This document shows, piece by piece, positions 36,101 through 46,500 of a DNA stretch of 64,000 nt. Position numbers and translations under genes: made by a program. The notes under the pieces are model-generated. The model searched no databases, had not been told where the DNA came from, and saw nothing but the letters and a program-made list of their open reading frames with translations. Source of the DNA: Clavelina lepadiformis (taxonomy: Eukaryota; Chordata; Ascidiacea; Aplousobranchia; Clavelinidae); NCBI RefSeq assembly GCF_947623445.1, contig NC_135246.1, positions 17,343,856-17,407,855 on the forward strand, written 5' to 3'. Position 1 is the stretch's first letter. Each line of letters begins with the position of its first letter.

Positions 36101-37350
36101 GGCCTCTAGACGTGAGCCTGGCCAGCTGCTGGCCTCTAGACGTGAGCCTGGCCAGCTGCTGGCCTCTAGACGTGAGCCTGGCCAGCTGCTGGCCTCTAGA
36201 CGTGAGCCTGGCCAGCTGCTGGCCTCTAGACGTGAGCCTGGCCAGCTGCTGGCCTCTAGACGTGAGCCTGGCCAGCTGCTGGCCTCTAGACGTGAGCCTG
36301 GCCAGCTGCTGGCCTCTAGACGTGAGCCTGGCCAGCTGCTGGCCTCTAGACGTGAGCCTGGCCAGCTGCTGGCCTCTAGACGTGAGCCTGGCCAGCTGCT
36401 GGCCTCTAGACGTGAGCCTGGCCAGCTGCTGGCCTCTAGACGTGAGCCTGGCCAGCTGCTGGCCTCTAGACGTGAGCCTGGCCAGCTGCTGGCCTCTAGA
36501 CGTGAGCCTGGCCAGCTGCTGGCCTCTAGACGTGAGCCTGGCCAGCTGCTGGCCTCTAGACGTGAGCCTGGCCAGCTGCTGGCCTCTAGACGTGAGCCTG
36601 GCCAGCTGCTGGCCTCTAGACGTGAGCCTGGCCAGCTGCTGGCCTCTAGACGTGAGCCTGGCCAGCTGCTGGCCTCTAGACGTGAGCCTGGCCAGCTGCT
36701 GGCCTCTAGACGTGAGCCTGGCCAGCTGCTGGCCTCTAGACGTGAGCCTGGCCAGCTGCTGGCCTCTAGACGTGAGCCTGGCCAGCTGCTGGCCTCTAGA
36801 CGTGAGCCTGGCCAGCTGCTGGCCTCTAGACGTGAGCCTGGCCAGCTGCTGGCCTCTAGACGTGAGCCTGGCCAGCTGCTGGCCTCTAGACGTGAGCCTG
36901 GCCAGCTGCTGGCCTCTAGACGTGAGCCTGGCCAGCTGCTGGCCTCTAGACGTGAGCCTGGCCAGCTGCTGGCCTCTAGACGTGAGCCTGGCCAGCTGCT
37001 GGCCTCTAGACGTGAGCCTGGCCAGCTGCTGGCCTCTAGACGTGAGCCTGGCCAGCTGCTGGCCTCTAGACGTGAGCCTGGCCAGCTGCTGGCCTCTAGA
37101 CGTGAGCCTGGCCAGCTGCTGGCCTCTAGACGTGAGCCTGGCCAGCTGCTGGCCTCTAGACGTGAGCCTGGCCAGCTGCTGGCCTCTAGACGTGAGCCTG
37201 GCCAGCTGCTGGCCTCTAGACGTGAGCCTGGCCAGCTGCTGGCCTCTAGACGTGAGCCTGGCCAGCTGCTGGCCTCTAGACGTGAGCCTGGCCAGCTGCT
37301 GGCCTCTAGACGTGAGCCTGGCCAGCTGCTGGCCTCTAGACGTGAGCCTG
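33139..37350. repeat. 30-bp satellite array, 139 full copies
   Basis: Regular units of CGTGAGTCTGGCCAGCTGCT plus GGCCTCTAGA run from 33171 to 37340, with shorter irregular copies before 33171 and a partial one after 37340. The first 19 copies read GAGTCTGG; all 120 later copies (33741 onward) read GAGCCTGG. I see no other change. Each unit contains GGCCAGC-T-GCTGGCC, a 7-bp inverted repeat around one base, and TCTAGA. Because 30 is a multiple of three and no stop occurs, both strands show open frames of about 1,410 codons; these are a by-product, not genes. Such homogeneity implies very recent expansion or strong homogenisation; the true copy number may differ from the assembly. Confidence 0.97.
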
Positions 37351-37369
37351 TCAAATAGACAGTCAAATG

Positions 37370-37490
37370 GTCATCAAACGGTTGTTGGCTCGTCCCTCCG
37401 CGGCTCGCTGGTTTGAACCTGCAGCTTGTCTGTCAACGTTCTCCGGTTTTTCCACTGTGCTATGGGTTCCCCCCACCCACCCCATGCTTT
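37370..37490 (-). mobile_element. tRNA-like SINE or pol III promoter remnant
   Basis: On the minus strand an A-box-like TAGCACAGTGG (complement of 37452-37462) is followed 32 nt later by a B-box GGTTCAAACC (complement of 37410-37419), the spacing of a tRNA-type internal promoter. No cloverleaf with paired acceptor ends is visible, so a tRNA-derived SINE head is more likely than a gene. Confidence 0.5.
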
Positions 37491-37575
37491 CTGCGCATCT
37501 TGACTTTATTGCTTTAGGACTTAAATAAAATCGCACTTTTCGCAAATCACTTATGGAAGCGTGATTCCAATTCCG

Positions 37576-37657
37576 CGTTGTCGTCAAGATTCGAACCTAA
37601 GCGGGCAGAGCCCAGCAGATTTCGAGTCTGTCGCCTTAACCACTCGGCCACGACAAC
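37576..37657 (-). tRNA. tRNA-Ser (CGA anticodon)
   Basis: 82 nt with a perfect 7-bp acceptor stem (GTTGTCG/CGACAAC), A box GTGGCCGAGTGG, loop CTCGAAA giving anticodon CGA, long variable arm of serine type and T arm with GGTTCGAATC. The outermost anticodon-stem pair is A-C and the T stem is weak, so this copy may be less stable than its neighbours. No T-run lies close behind it. Confidence 0.8.
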
Positions 37658-37734
37658 TGTGCTTAATGCATAGATGAAATAGTTAAAATGCCTCATTTCC
37701 GAATATCCATATGAAATTGCAAAAGTAATATCGG

Positions 37735-37816
37735 CGTTGTCGGCAGGATTCGAACCTACTCGGGCTGGGCCCAACAGATTTCGAGCCTGTCGCCTTAACC
37801 ACTCGGCCACGACAAC
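37735..37816 (-). tRNA. tRNA-Ser (CGA anticodon)
   Basis: Second gene of the cluster, 82 nt, perfect acceptor stem, anticodon loop CTCGAAA (CGA) with one G-U pair in the stem, B box GGTTCGAATCC. A TTTT terminator follows about 11 nt after the 3' end. Unit spacing to the next genes is exactly 159 bp. Confidence 0.9.
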
Positions 37817-37893
37817 TGTGCTTAATGCATAGATGAAATAGTTAAAATGCCTCATTTCCGAATATCCATATGAAATTGCAAAAGTAATATCGG

Positions 37894-37975
37894 CGTTGTC
37901 GGCAGGATTCGAACCTACGCGGGCTGGGCCCAACAGATTTCGAGTCTTTCGCCTTAACCACTCGGCCACGACAAC
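37894..37975 (-). tRNA. tRNA-Ser (CGA anticodon), one stem mismatch
   Basis: Third gene, 82 nt, same features as its neighbours. Its anticodon stem reads AAAGA against TCTGT, leaving one A-G mismatch, so it may be a decaying copy. TTTT follows about 11 nt downstream. Confidence 0.82.
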
Positions 37976-38052
37976 TGTGCTTAATGCATAGATGAATTAG
38001 ATAAAATGGCATATTTCCGAATATCCATATGAAATTGCAAAAGTAACATCGG

Positions 38053-38134
38053 CGTTGTCGGCGGGATTCGAACCTACGCGGGCAGGGCCTAACAGATTTC
38101 AAGTCTGTCGCCTTAACCACTCGGCCACGACAAC
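38053..38134 (-). tRNA. tRNA-Ser (TGA anticodon)
   Basis: Fourth and outermost gene, 82 nt. The loop is CTTGAAA, anticodon TGA, so it reads a different serine codon from the other three. Acceptor, anticodon and T stems are fully paired. The upstream leader (GCATTGCACATTAAGCACA on the minus strand) is shared with the displaced fragment at 33018-33050. Confidence 0.9.
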
Positions 38135-38245
38135 TGTGCTTAATGTGCAATGCAAATAGATAAAATGGCACTTTTCTCGAATCACTAGATAGATTCCACC
38201 ATGTCGGTGTTTCCGGAATCTTCTCCTGACTTTCAAATCTGACAA

Positions 38246-38466
38246 GATGAAAATGTAGCTAGCGTAGTCTAGATGAAAATCAAGCAAGCGTAGTTTAGAT
38301 GAAAATCAAGCTAGCGTAGTCTAGATAAAAATCTAGCTAGGGTAGTCTAGATGAAAATCAAGCTAGCGTAGTCTAGATGAAAATCAAGCTAGCGTAGTCT
38401 AGATGAAAATCAAGCAAGGGTAGTCTAGATGAAAATCAAGCTAGCGTAGTCTAGATTAAAATCAAG
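38246..38466. repeat. 26-bp minisatellite, about 8.5 copies
   Basis: Units of GATGAAAATCAAGCTAGCGT plus AGTCTA in direct repeat, with scattered changes between copies. No coding role is visible. Confidence 0.9.
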
Positions 38467-38570
38467 CTGATTTCGAGACCTAGCTACGCTTACGTCTCTG
38501 TAGTGTATTAACTATAAACTAGTTTCAACTAAATTTTAAGTACTAAAGTAAACTTCTGTTATTTGCTTAA

Positions 38571-39024
38571 GGGGTCATGTCCCAATTCAAAGAGATAGGC
38601 TTTTCAATGCAAAGTACATTAAATCAAGGAGCTACCAACGCAAAACTACATCATAAACCTACCCTGAATTTTGGCTTGCAACAAGACCTAGGTTATGTCT
38701 GTCTACTCTACAGTCTTAATTTGGACAAAATCCATGTACTCAGTTTTCTATAACAATTGCCTAAACTTTACAACAAGTTTTTAGCTTAACATTTTATGAC
38801 AAATACTCCAAAAAAACAAAAATTCAAACCCACACAAAATTTACAACTTAGCCTAGACCTGGAACCAGCTGTCCTCAAAGCAACGACGAACTACTCCACA
38901 TCGACGTCACATGCGCATTGGACCGGAAAATTTTTACTTTTTTTAATATGACGCATTGAGTGCGACACGGTCACAATCACTGTGTTGCCGGCACAAAATT
39001 GTCGTTTTATTGGGAAGTGACCCC
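38571..39024. mobile_element. TTAA-flanked MITE (piggyBac-like), 454 bp
   Basis: Terminal inverted repeats GGGGTCATGTCCCAAT and, from the other end, GGGGTCACTTCCCAAT, each bordered by TTAA (38567-38570 and 39025-39028). TTAA duplication is the mark of piggyBac-type insertion. The inside has no open frame, so the copy is non-autonomous. Confidence 0.75.
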
Positions 39025-39205
39025 TTAAACGTGAAGAAATTCATAAATTTTAGTTTTACTTATGACTATATCTATATATAGATATCTATATATATTATAT
39101 AAGGTAAGTGATTAGGATTAGGATTAGGTGATTAGTAGGGCAAGGTTTTGCACATTTTGCAACTTTTTTTACAACTTCCGGCAGCTTCCTAAATACTCAG
39201 GATTT

Positions 39206-39420
39206 ACGTGAGTCTAGCCAGCTGGTGCGCCTAGACGTGAGTCTGGCCAGCTGGTGCGCCTAGACGTGAGTCTGGCCAGCTGGTGCGCCTAGACGTGAGT
39301 CTGGCCAGCTGGTGCGCCTAGACGTGAGTCTGGCCAGCTGGTGCGCCTAGACGTGAGTCTGGCCAGCTGGTGCGCCTAGACGTGAGTCTGGCCAGCTGGT
39401 GGCCTAGACGTGAGTAGACT
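39206..39420. repeat. 29-bp minisatellite, 7 copies, related to the 30-bp satellite
   Basis: Units CGTGAGTCTGGCCAGCTGGT plus GCGCCTAGA. The first 18 bases equal the early form (GAGTCTGG) of the 30-bp array at 33-37 kb; only the GGCCTCTAGA half differs. It is probably a sister or founder array. Confidence 0.92.
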
Positions 39421-40151
39421 GGTGGCCATCACGACTACTTGCCTGAGGGTGTTATTACAAAAATAACATGCTTTGGACGACCACATGCTCAGTAATTAAT
39501 GGAAATCATAAAATGTTTCTCGTACTATTTTGTTCTTGTTTTTTTACGGTATATACATTCAATAAAGTGTTTTGTTATTTTCGCGTTTCTTTAAAGTAAA
39601 CGTTTGTTTGTTTGTCGGTCATTATATGGGTTCCTCGACAATTAACCGTGGGAAATTGACCGCGAACAAACTAACCGTGGACAACTGACCGTGACGTAAA
39701 TTGACCGCGAACAAACTAACCGTGACGTAAATTGACCTAGACCTAGAACCAACTGACCGGAATGAAAACTGACCGGGAGGTAAATTGACCGTGCATATGC
39801 TGAATTATTGTGTTTAAGTTGATGGTAGTATATGATATGTAAAGTAAATATTTGTTTGTAATTATTTCCTTTTTTAACAAAATTTATTTCAATACAAATT
39901 GAAACATTTGTTTAAATAAACAAAAAGACTTCCGGAAATTTGTTCACGGTCAATTGACGTGATCTCCATTTAATGTGCGTTGTTGGCTTGTAGCCTGAAC
40001 TATATTCAGGCTCTGTATAAAGAAAATATACCACTTTATATTTGGCACAATTCTAAACTTGCTTAAAACTTTTATTTTACCGCTCATAGATCTGTTGGTC
40101 AAAAGTCTATGAGTTTTACTTATTTTGCTGGTGCTATAATAATTAAAATAA
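39421..40151. repeat. Degenerate ATTGACCG/AACTGACCG motif block; no gene
   Basis: Between about 39636 and 39800 the motif [A/C]A[A/C]TGACCG recurs many times, including two copies of AATTGACCGCGAACAAACTA. At 39950-39970 the reverse complement (AATTGACCGTGAACAAAT) appears, so this could be a MITE of about 330 bp with imperfect inverted ends. No target duplication is clear. The rest is AT-rich with no feature. Confidence 0.45.
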
Positions 40152-40269
40152 TTGGAAAGTTTTAGGATCGTAGCATATTTCTACTCATCTTATCAAAATT
40201 CTTTCAAACACGATCGCAGACTAATCATCAATTTTCACTTTGTTCCTTTGAAGCAGTTTTCGCGGCAGG

Positions 40270-41388
40270 CTGTTATTTTAAATTTAAGTTCTTTTGTTTT
40301 TCGTAAAGTGAATTTCAGCCAAATTATACAATCTTTCATATCGGCGGTGGTTTGCCTTAACCATTTCAGCATCGTGGCTTATGAGACTGGCATCGGCGAC
40401 GTGGAAATAAATCATTACGAATGCAAAGATTACATCGGAGTCGGTGGCAACATTACTTTGCCTTTGCCACTAGCATCGCCATTAGTGTTTTTCAAGATGT
40501 TAACAAAGAATTTGACCAAAGCGTCGACAACAACCACAACTACTTTTCATCAACAATTTATGCAACCCTGGATGAAGCTGGCAAAGTTATTGTCCAAGGT
40601 AACCATTACGTCATACCGTCATGCCCCAGGCAATGTCCATCAGTGAATGACGTACCTGACGGTGTTGTCTACTTGGTTGGAAAGAAAGTTCATAGAGGTC
40701 CAATTGTAGTTGATGGTCTGCAAACCCAACTTAACCGTCATGACGTCAGCAATTAAAGAATGGTCCTGTCATGTGATTCCAATCCATCACCGCTTAAAGT
40801 TGAAAATCTAGTATTGGATGGATGCCCAACCAATCCTGGATTTATTTTTAATAAAACGGCTGGCTTGGAGAACAATTGTCGTTCGTCGTTCGTGTCATTC
40901 CATCTTCCACTGGTAGCTCATCACAAAGAGGTATTCGGGCATATTCGCATCAAACTCTGCACCAAAGCTCAAAGCGAGTTTTGCAACTAAAGCGATGCAG
41001 TTCAGTGCAAAAACAATCACTCGCAGAACAGGATGTCACAGACGAACGTGACAAAGTTATTGACCAAACTGTTTCTTTAAAAAACCAAGCGGGCACCACA
41101 ACCTCCAACGTTTTTCCTAAAGATGGCGCTATTGCCTTTACGTTAAACGTGACACAGGCAGTCGATGGTAATAAAACTTTCGACAACGATGTTGCAACTG
41201 ACCAACCGATAGATGTTTCCTCTTGGATGCGCTTATTTGTGGACTGTTTGTTCTTTACTGTTGTTGTAATTGTTATTGCGTTATTGGTCTATAAGTATAG
41301 AGGTACGCGAGTTGAAAACGTCTCCAGTAGAATAGTTCTGAGTATGTTAAACATGACATTAAGCAGACATACAAAAAAGTACCATTAA
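40270..41388 (+). pseudogene. ZP-domain membrane protein, intronless and frame-broken
   Basis: Pieces of one protein lie in order in three frames without splice sites between them. A ZP-N-like start has YECKDYIGVGGNIT, then SVFQDVNKEFDQS. A ZP-C-like part has VLSCDSNPSP, LVLDGCPTNPGFIF and RIKLCTKAQSEFC. A C-terminal membrane segment reads LFFTVVVIVIALLVYKYRG. Frame changes lie near 40455 and 40750 (the latter with an in-frame stop at 40754-40756) and near 40985. A retro-copied or decayed egg-coat-type protein gene is likely; sequence errors are the alternative. Its 3' end (from about 41284) is shared, inverted, with 31870-31970, so it travelled with the M-gene promoter block. ZP proteins line egg coats and epithelial surfaces; the link to the M family is positional only. 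Confidence 0.65.
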
Positions 41389-41611
41389 ATTTAAATTTCC
41401 GTTATTGACGTTGTTATGTCGGCGGTTGTTAATTGGCAAGAGAATATCTTATAACAAATTGTAACAAATTTTCTAAAAATTGGTGATAGCTCAATTTTTT
41501 ATGCGGTTATGAATGAGCATTGTTACGAAAAAAGGCCTAAATGTTTTGAAGGTTAGATTTGAAACAGTCTTCAATCATTTAAATTTTAAAGTAATCACTA
41601 ATCACACATAT
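41389..41611. other. Duplicated M promoter block (distal part), upstream of M7
   Basis: Reads as the same block found at 31982-32110 and, reversed, at 29473 and 31684-31870. Interrupted on its right by the transposon at 41612-43255, after which the block resumes. Confidence 0.8.
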
Positions 41612-43255
41612 CACCATGTAACACAAAATTTGTCCATGGGTTAAAACTATTATTTTCTGATTTAGTATGGTCTAAATCAATAAAAATAAGCATTCAAAAA
41701 GTTCAAACTTTGGTTCTGACTTTATGAGATTAATTTATTGGAATTTTTTGACTATTTTTGCTTTTTTAATGTCTTTGCTCCCACTATATTTTTTTGAATC
41801 AATAGAATGGAGTTAAATCTAATTTTAGTTGTTGTTGTTGGCTTTGTCATAATGAAATAATAACGGAAAATGTCGTTTCCAGAATCTATTTCTAAAAAAT
41901 TACATAAAGAAGAAAAACACATGTATGCAAGGCGATTTTGCTACACAAACACGAGACAAAAGCCTTAAGGCCTGGTGCTATAGGTATTTATTCAAAACTG
42001 TTACAGAGCAAACCTACGCTGTCACTTAAAGCACTCAAAACTTATAACTTAATCACAAAGAAACATTTTTTCGAGATTGGCGACGATATGTGAGTTCACT
42101 TTCACGTAAAAGGTTCCATATATAGTCCCCCATCATATTTTCGTTGTACTGTCCTTGATAGCGTTCCTCAAAATACCTGATATCTTGATGAAATCTTTCA
42201 CCTTGTTCTTCTGAGTAGTCCCCCATGTTATCCTTAAATTCATCAAGATGAGCATGTAGTACGTGTAGTTTCAGCGACATCCTGCATCCCATCTTCCAAT
42301 ACGCATCCACAAGTTCATCGACAAGTTCCCTGTAATTCTCTGCCTTGTGATTGCCCAGGAACCCGTTAACTACAGAAACGAAAGAAGTCCAAGCTCTCCG
42401 TTCAACCTCAGACAGCATCTCTGGAAAATTGATGGAATTTATCAGTCGCTTCACTTCATCTTCTTCATCCAGTAAGTCCCATTGCTTTAGTCTGGAAATG
42501 AGTAGCTCAGCATTCGACTTTGTCAATGACAGTTCCCTGACAAGATCGTTCATGTCTTCTTGGTTGGGGTAGTAGGGACACCTTTCACCGCCAACTCGGT
42601 GTTGAAGATAAGCAACTGATGCATCCGTTTCTGAATCTGTAGAGAGCGCATCTGCTACGAAATGTTCATCTCTCAAGGGTGGTTGTGGCACAGGCATGTC
42701 AGTCGTGTTATGGGGTACAGGTGCAATAGATGATGGAATGTCAGGGTAATTGATGGAAGGTGCATTCTTTCCCTTCCGTCGTTTGCTTGGATCCACCATA
42801 CAGAAGTAACAATCTGTGAGATGGTTTGTGGGCACACGCCAGACACGGGGGATAGCAAAACGCATTGCCCTCTTCTCTCCCCTAAACCAACCTTCTAGAG
42901 TACGACGGCAGTATTCGCATATGACGTGTGGTGCCCAATGTTTATTTTGGTCACCGACTGGCATGCGAAAGTATGCATGATAGGCTTCTTTCGCACGCCT
43001 GCAACTCTCCAGACAGTGCTTTTTTTGCAAAGAACTCACCACACACATAGCAGAAGGAATCTGCTGAGTACTTGCAACCACGGCGAGCCATACCACACTT
43101 TTAATAATGGCGATAGAATTAAAAAATCTGTAAAGATTCAACAACCGAAGTTATGGTGGTATAACTAAGATTTTTCATGTTTTTTCGGCATAAGCAAACA
43201 GAATATAGCAATTATTTCCCAAGGACAAAGAATTTTTTTTTTTTGTTACATAGTG
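41612..43255. mobile_element. DNA transposon of unassigned class, 1644 bp, 12-bp TIRs
   Basis: Ends read CACCATGTAACA and, reversed from the right, CACTATGTAACA; a shared TTTGTCC follows a little inside both. It interrupts the M7 upstream block, whose uninterrupted form is at 32090-32130. No clean target duplication is seen, and a few bases of the target seem lost. It carries a minus-strand gene at 42053-43144. The CACTA-like ends recall EnSpm/CACTA elements, but that assignment is weak. Confidence 0.75.
42053..43144 (-). CDS. Transposon-borne protein with CYFC and GERFHQD motifs, 363 residues
   Basis: The frame encodes a protein of a multicopy family often found in invertebrate transposons. 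Visible motifs are VGDQNKHWAPHVICEYCRRTLEGW, then NHLTDCYFC (probable zinc ligands Cys/His), and near the C-terminus the signature EEQGERFHQDIRYFEERYQG with MMGDYIWNLLRE. Family members usually start with a CK..D.FCYVCGEF motif, which is visible just upstream near 43050-43100 on this strand in a different frame, so the copy looks broken, with about one break. It is not a host gene. Its molecular role is unknown; no catalytic motif can be named with confidence. Confidence 0.7.
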   Translation of the reverse strand: MLNLYRFFNSIAIIKSVVWLAVVASTQQIPSAMCVVSSLQKKHCLESCRRAKEAYHAYFRMPVGDQNKHWAPHVICEYCRRTLEGWFRGEKRAMRFAIPRVWRVPTNHLTDCYFCMVDPSKRRKGKNAPSINYPDIPSSIAPVPHNTTDMPVPQPPLRDEHFVADALSTDSETDASVAYLQHRVGGERCPYYPNQEDMNDLVRELSLTKSNAELLISRLKQWDLLDEEDEVKRLINSINFPEMLSEVERRAWTSFVSVVNGFLGNHKAENYRELVDELVDAYWKMGCRMSLKLHVLHAHLDEFKDNMGDYSEEQGERFHQDIRYFEERYQGQYNENMMGDYIWNLLRESELTYRRQSRKNVSL

Positions 43256-43507
43256 GGTATATGTTATTGATCAAACTGCCGAAAACTAGTTACAAAAAAG
43301 AAAAGAAACAGGTAGGCCTATTATAATTGAAAGTTAGTCAACACCAACAAGGAAAAGATGAAGCAATATTTAAATTTAGTCAAGTGAATAACTGTTTACT
43401 TGTTGGGGCTACTTTGAAACAGCATTGTGACGAAACAACTTTTTTTCTTAGGGTTGAATTTCAATAATTTAATTCCTGGAGGAAGAGTGAACTGATTTTA
43501 ATGAAAT

Positions 43508-46500
43508 ATGATGTCGTCTATTTTTTCGTTCAAGCGACGTCGCCAGCAGGAAAGAAAAAAAGATGATGAAGAAAAACTGGATGAGCGCCAGAAGGAGAAA
43601 AGAAAAAAATTAGGAAGTAGGACATTATCGTGGTTGGTTAGAAAACGTCGAAAAACACAAGAATCGGAGAGAACTCAGCAACGAAATTTGAGAAGTAAGT
43701 GCAGCATTTCAAATACGGTGCTGATAAGAATAAATCACTTTAAAAAATTTAGTAAAAATTCTAGTTATTATTGTAACAAAATCTGTAGATCGTTGTCGGA
43801 ATTAAAGTAAGCTATAAGAAGCTGAAACTTTTCGGTAACTAAGGGTTTTAATCGATACAAGTTTTTGCCATATATGATATAACACCACCACTATGCAAGA
43901 AACTTACGTAATGCCGCGTTGTCACGGCAAGATAACGATGGAGTTTCTTCGTGTTTAATAAGCAGTGTATAACTGTATATGTTTGACTGATATGAAAGAA
44001 GCATTGTTGATTTATCTTATAACGATCTATAAATGATGGTCTATATACATTTTCCTATATTCACATACTATTTTCTATGATTTCAAAAATCTATGCCTGT
44101 TGGTTGCTGGCAAGTTATGAAATTTTCAGGCTTGCATTTTCTCATTTGAAGTTTTCCAATTTGTTTGTAGATTTTAACGAACCAACGCGTAAACCTTGAT
44201 AACAAAATAACAAAATCATCGGTAAATTTGTCGGTTAAATTTAACATTCGATTTTTTAATTTGCACCCATGCATGTTAAGATGAATTTAAAAGATGCCAG
44301 CCCAAATTTTTTTTTTCGTTTTTTCCAAGGGGTGGTCAGTCTTCCTTGCGTCCACGATGTGACCCCTTGTATAGCGAGGAAGTTTGCTTATCCTTCACAA
44401 AGCGTAGGACATCTTATGTTGCCAGAAACGTTGCTAAATATCAACGACGACATCCAAGTGGACAATTATGAACTGCCGACAAAAGGTGATTTCCGTCTTA
44501 GAATCAGACGCGTAGAGAAAAGTGAATCAAGAAATCTCAGTTAATGTTTTCTCTTTGACTTTTAATAGGTTTAAGCTCAGTTAGTTCGTCAGGCTACAAC
44601 TTTGACTCGTATATTCACGACTGGATGTTTGTTAATTTTTTAAGGGATAGAAAAGAAAGAAGAGAAAGAAAAGAGAGAGAACAGAAAATATAATGAAATA
44701 GAAATATTTCATCCAAAATCGGCAGAGTAAGTTTCAGGCATCCCACCCACCTTCTTTAGGCATTTTTGAAAGGAGTGAGGACTCTGAAATAATAACAAAG
44801 AGAAGCTCTACAAATTTCAGCACAAACAAGAAAATCGGATTTTAAATCCAAAGATATTTAACATCGGAAAGTTCATGACGTTTTATTTCTTTCCAGGCTT
44901 TCTAAACAAGACCGGATCCAAAACAGTAAGCAAGATAGTGATGTCGTTATTGCAGCAATCCAAGCTGTAATTGGCGACGCCATGACTGATCGCTCGATAA
45001 AAATCGATGTAGAAAAGCTACAGTCTTCCTTTTCCGAAGAAAAACAGTTGACTACCAGCAGTAAAAAATGTCCACGTATGTCAAAACAATGTCGATCCAT
45101 ATCCGCAGCTGTAGTCATTGGGTTACTGCTGATTATAATTGCAGTTGTAATCGCAGATGGAATAGTCGGTAAGATTTTTAAAAAATTGTGCCATTAACGA
45201 CTTATGTGCCCCAACATTCCAAAACTGCTGATTTTTTTTAACTTTTAATAACCGCTGTTTTCTTTAGGTTTCCTGTTTTTTACTCCAACGTCTGACGTAA
45301 GTTTAACTATGCACGGAAATTTATTAAGAGTGTAGAGGCATTTTTTGATGACTTAATTGACCTTTTACGCATCAAAACGCCTGAATTAAGATTTAAGTCA
45401 CGTGACAGTTTTTGATGATAAGCCTATCCGCTGTTTAGCCTATCTTTTACAAAACAATTTACAAATTGTTTTTCCATTTTTTTTAGTCTGATAACAAGTA
45501 AATTTTCTAAGTTTGTTTATATTTTGGATAGATATCATACGTTTTTCCGACAAAACTTTCAATTTAAAAAAAACAGTCGCACGGTTTACAACACCGTCTC
45601 CTGGTGGTCTGGTATTAAACATAAACACAATAGATGGTATTGTTCTAAGTTAATTAAAAACTTGAAACAGGCCTATTGTACTTTTACTTCCATTTATCTA
45701 AATATTCGAAATATAATGATGTTGAAAACTAAGAAACGAAAACAATATCTGTTAAAAAAATTTGCATTCATTTCCTACAACCATAAGCTTATTTGCCATA
45801 AAATTGTTGCACAAGGAATGTTTGTGCTTGCGCGCAATAGATTCTACAAAGGGTCTATTAAAGTAGGATATAATCGTTTGAGTTAATATTTGGCGTATTT
45901 TATGGAAACACTGGCTTAAGTGCTTAAGTAACCGATAGTCTTTGTCGAAGTTAAACCTTCACCAAGAAGATTTGTTGACAACCGTTTTGACAGGAAACGA
46001 AAGAAAATAACACGTTGAATGATGACAGGCTATGGTTCACAAAACCTGAAAAAGAAAAATACAATTATGGGTCTATTTCAATCCAAAGTGGCTCTGAGGG
46101 TGAAGCATCAAACGAGGGCTCAAATCCAGCAGGTAGCACTAATGATTTAAGCGGCTCTAACTTCTGACAAAAGTGGATTATCTGTAGGTTCGTCAAGTTC
46201 TTCGGGAGGGTTAGAATCATCCATTGGGAATGAAAAACGACATGTTCAAATATTTCGAAATGTGAGAGCACTTGTATCTTTGGTAAGTATGGTGTCAGCA
46301 TTGTCTTTTAGTAATAGGCTCTACACTTCTAAGTAGCAGAGTATAAGTGACCGAAACATGGCGATCGGACGAAAATACTTCCGCATGGTTTGTTGTGCTC
46401 ACAAATTTACGTGTCCAACATTTGTTTCCAGTCGCATCAATATGCTTTTGCAATCATAGACGCATCAATTTGAAATAAAAATTTTTGATTTATGAAATTT

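Noticed and set aside
33134-37416. Open frames of about 1,410 codons on both strands
   Set aside because: They follow only from a 30-bp repeat without stops; open in both directions, with no unique protein part.
37547-38287. Minus-strand open frames containing AEWLRR and RVVKATD
   Set aside because: These are translations of tRNA-Ser genes in frame across the 159-bp repeats, a well-known artefact.
39060-39135. Telomere-like GATTAGGATTAGG and TA-rich stretch
   Set aside because: Only two or three imperfect units; ordinary simple sequence.
33171-39420. CRISPR-like regular repeats
   Set aside because: Units are contiguous with no variable spacers, and the genome is an intron-bearing eukaryote.
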